In this document: in pieces, positions 3,629 through 5,827 of the stretch
Layout of the letters: every line of letters begins with the position of its first letter
Numbering within the stretch: the first letter of the stretch is position 1
Assembly: GCA_030040865.1 (NCBI GenBank)
Contig: JASHSX010000065.1
Location: 1-5,827, forward strand
Direction of reading: 5' to 3'
Length of the DNA: 5,827 bases
Origin: Thermoplasmata archaeon
GTDB taxonomy: Archaea; Thermoplasmatota; Thermoplasmata; Lutacidiplasmatales; UBA184
The notes under the pieces: generated by a model
Told to the model about the DNA's origin: nothing
The model's database searches: none
The model's input: only the letters and a program-made list of their open reading frames with translations
Position numbers and translations under genes: made by a program

Positions 3629-5827
3629 TCAGCCCGCGGGGCGGTCTCGCCCTGGAGCGACGCTCCCTCCGAGCTCCCGTCCGAAGAATTCGAGGACAGT
3701 GCGCCAGAGCTGGACCTGCCGTCCAACGCCCCAGATACCGTGGCGCTCACCGGGGTAGAGCATTAGATCGAACGGCGTGCCTAGGGCCTGGAGGGCCGCC
3801 ATCACCGCGGTGCTGTTGGCCAGCGGTACGTTGTCATCGGCCATACCGTGGACGAGAAGCAGCCGGCCCGTGAGCGCACCGAGACGTGGAATGACTGCCG
3901 AGGCGTCATAGGCGGCAGCATTGACCGCGGGATTTCCCATGTAGCGCTCGGTGTAGTGGGTGTCGTACTGTCGCCAGTCCGTGACGGGCGCACCCGCGAC
4001 ACCGGCCGCGAGGTGGGACCTCGGATCGGTGAGCATGCGCAGCACCATGAATCCCCCGTAGGACCAGCCGAAGACCCCGATCTTGTCCGCGAGCACAAAC
4101 GGCTGCGATCGTAGCCACTCCAAGCCGACGATCTGGTCATCGATTTCCACCGAGCCGAAGTGACCCGCGATCGCCTCCTCGAACGCGGTGTCGCGATTGG
4201 GCGTGCCGCGATTGTCGAGCCGGAAGACGAGGTAGCCGGCCTCGAGGAAGAGCTTGTCCCTCAAGTCGGGCCACGCGCGCGTCACCATCTGAGCCGATGG
4301 CCCTCCGTAGACCTGAACCACCGCCGGGTACCGGCGAGAGGGGTCGAACTGGACGGGCTTGAGGAGGACATAGTGGAGGTCTTGGCCCGACGGGGCGCGC
4401 AGGGTGCCGAACTCCGGCGGAGGATATCGATCGGCGAACGGGGCGAACGGGTGGCCGTCCCCGAGCGGATTCTGCTCGATCCAGCGCAGCCTCTGCCCGT
4501 CGGCGCGGTACAGCGCCGACTGGGGCGGTGTGTTCGAGTCAGAGTAGTAGCCGACGAACACCTTGGCCGTCTTGGGCATCACCGCGGTCCACCACCCATG
4601 ACCTTGGGTGACCGCGATAGGTTGCGCCGGCGTGCGGTACGACACCGAGTACAGTTGACGTTCGATCGGGGTCTCTCGGGACGCCATGAAGTACAGCACC
4701 CCCAGATCCTCGTCAACGCCGACGACGCCCGGCGCCTCGACACCGGCCCCGAGCGCCCCGCGCACGACCGGAGCGTCGCCCGTCGTGACGGGCCGCACCA
4801 ACGTCCCGTCGCCCCGGTACAGATACAACTGATTGGATCCGGACCGCTCGGAGGCCCAAATGAAGTCGCCGTTCTTGAGGGGAAAAAAGTCGTGGTGGAG
4901 CATGACCCACGGCGATCGGGTCTCCGTGATCAGGATCTCGGATCCACCGGTGGCCGGGTCCACGCGAAGCAGGTCAAGCCGCTTCTGGTCGCGGCTCTCG
5001 CGTTGTACATAGAGATCTCGTCCATCCGCAGACCAGTGGACCCGCGCCAGGTAGACATCGGTCTCGGGCCCCAGGTCGACAGCCACGGGTCGCGCGCCGT
5101 CCGACATCCGCTGCACGTAGAGGCTGACCAGCGCGTTGGGGGTTCCCGCGCGAGGGTATCGTTGCGATCGGACCTGTGCGCCCTCCGCGCCGATATCCAA
5201 ACGGGGGGCCTCTTCGACCGGACTTTCATCGACACGGGCGAAGGCGACCGCGTCGTCTCCGGGGGCCCACCAGTAGCCGGTATACCGGCCCATCTCTTCC
5301 TGGGCGACGAACTCGGCGACCCCGTAGCTGATCGTCCCGCGACCGTCCGTGGTCACGGCCCGTTCGCGACCGACCTCGAAATCGAAAACGTAGAGATTCT
5401 GGTCTCGTACGTAGCTCGCGTACCGACCGTTCGGTGACATCTTGGCGTCGATGACGCCGGGGGCGCCGGTCGTCAATCGCGAAACCGCGCCGGTGCGAGC
5501 GTCCGCCGAATAGAGCTCGCCACCGGCTGGGATCAAGAGCCGCTTGCCCTCCTCGTCCCACTGGTAGGCCACCACACCGGAGACCGCCGCAAGTCGCATT
5601 CGCTCTCTACGGCTCTTCTCGGTCTCGTTCAGTCTCTGGTTGGTGGGCTCGACCGCTTCGCCCGAAACCAGGACGTGCGCCGCGTCCCCGGTCGCCGCCG
5701 CGATCCACAAATCGAGCTTGTACTGGTTCGTCGGCTCCGGAGCGAGGAACGTGACGAACCGTCCGTCCGGCGAGACCCCGACTCCTCGCGCCACCGGTCC
5801 CGAGATCGCGGGACTGCCAAACATTCG
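3629..5827 (-). CDS. Dipeptidyl peptidase IV-type S9 prolyl peptidase, N-terminus cut by the window edge
   Basis: This serine peptidase family removes X-Pro dipeptides from peptide N-termini. Numbering is from the Met at 5824; codon CGA precedes it and the frame continues off the right edge. That Met is probably internal, because the preceding LT-x-E-type segment and any signal peptide are missing. Residues from about 10 to 470 form the beta-propeller with repeated SPDGR-like blades (SPDGR 18-22, SPNGR 130-134). The AEFVAQEEM segment (170-178) supplies the paired glutamates E176-E177 that bind the substrate amino terminus, the mark of DPP IV over other S9 members. Residues from about 475 to 718 form the alpha/beta-hydrolase domain with oxyanion Tyr Y506 (VYGGP), nucleophile S588 (GWSYGG), D663 (HGMADDNV) and H695 (ERHGIWG). 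The triad is complete, so the enzyme should be active. It may be exported or membrane-tethered, like many relatives, but the N-terminus needed to tell is not here. The C-terminal tail after residue 718 is short and Gly/Pro/Arg-rich. Confidence 0.93.
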   Translation of the reverse strand, partial: RMFGSPAISGPVARGVGVSPDGRFVTFLAPEPTNQYKLDLWIAAATGDAAHVLVSGEAVEPTNQRLNETEKSRRERMRLAAVSGVVAYQWDEEGKRLLIPAGGELYSADARTGAVSRLTTGAPGVIDAKMSPNGRYASYVRDQNLYVFDFEVGRERAVTTDGRGTISYGVAEFVAQEEMGRYTGYWWAPGDDAVAFARVDESPVEEAPRLDIGAEGAQVRSQRYPRAGTPNALVSLYVQRMSDGARPVAVDLGPETDVYLARVHWSADGRDLYVQRESRDQKRLDLLRVDPATGGSEILITETRSPWVMLHHDFFPLKNGDFIWASERSGSNQLYLYRGDGTLVRPVTTGDAPVVRGALGAGVEAPGVVGVDEDLGVLYFMASRETPIERQLYSVSYRTPAQPIAVTQGHGWWTAVMPKTAKVFVGYYSDSNTPPQSALYRADGQRLRWIEQNPLGDGHPFAPFADRYPPPEFGTLRAPSGQDLHYVLLKPVQFDPSRRYPAVVQVYGGPSAQMVTRAWPDLRDKLFLEAGYLVFRLDNRGTPNRDTAFEEAIAGHFGSVEIDDQIVGLEWLRSQPFVLADKIGVFGWSYGGFMVLRMLTDPRSHLAAGVAGAPVTDWRQYDTHYTERYMGNPAVNAAAYDASAVIPRLGALTGRLLLVHGMADDNVPLANSTAVMAALQALGTPFDLMLYPGERHGIWGVGRQVQLWRTVLEFFGRELGGSVAPGRDRPAG

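Noticed and set aside
3595..3630. GGCTCGATCCCTGTC resembling a tRNA T-arm near the end of the peptidase gene
   Set aside because: The stem has a mismatch, and no D-arm, anticodon arm or acceptor stem lies at the right distance.
3499..3873. Plus-strand open frame starting MARFGQSGCKRCC
   Set aside because: The Cys pair looked zinc-binding, but most of the frame is antisense to the peptidase C-terminus and the rest is low-complexity Pro/Arg/Ser.
4160..5437. A 425-codon open frame on the plus strand
   Set aside because: It lies wholly antisense to the peptidase gene, whose motifs are unambiguous. Its translation is rich in Arg, Val, Gly and Asp with no domain, as expected from the complement of GC-rich codons.

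Overview
This is a GC-rich stretch in which every supported gene reads on the minus strand, so transcription runs from the right edge to the left. The likely host is a high-GC archaeon, possibly from the Thermoplasmatota. Three things suggest this: little Shine-Dalgarno signal before the starts, a TATA-like box at leaderless spacing before the nucleotidyltransferase gene, and the kind of zinc ribbon fused to that protein. This is inference, and a GC-rich bacterium is not excluded. No rRNA, tRNA, CRISPR array or insertion sequence was found.

Layout in the direction of transcription: (1) 5827-3629, most of a dipeptidyl peptidase IV-type S9 peptidase, cut by the right edge close to its N-terminus. 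(2) 3628-3153, a gap of 476 bases holding a hairpin followed by a T-rich, GTTAAC-rich AT island, read as a terminator and/or promoter, but no convincing gene. (3) 3152-2439, a small class I SAM-dependent methyltransferase. (4) 2438-2335, an intergenic with a stem-loop, a TATA-like box and a short palindrome. (5) 2334-1369, a fold-type II PLP enzyme of the threonine/serine dehydratase group with a variant asparagine loop. (6) 1214-445, a two-gene HEPN/MNT module: a minimal nucleotidyltransferase with an N-terminal C4 zinc ribbon, overlapped by four bases (GTGA) by a HepT-type HEPN RNase-like gene. A perfect 11-bp inverted repeat surrounds the module's predicted TATA box. (7) 270-1, the 5' end of a secreted-protein gene leaving the left edge.

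The peptidase, methyltransferase and dehydratase are single housekeeping or metabolic genes with their own intergenic spaces, and nothing ties them into one pathway, though peptide breakdown plus amino acid deamination would fit a proteolytic lifestyle. The most notable unit is the HEPN/MNT pair, a predicted toxin-antitoxin system. The zinc-ribbon fusion and the operator-like repeat over the promoter suggest that the antitoxin itself, or a complex containing it, may bind DNA and repress its own operon.
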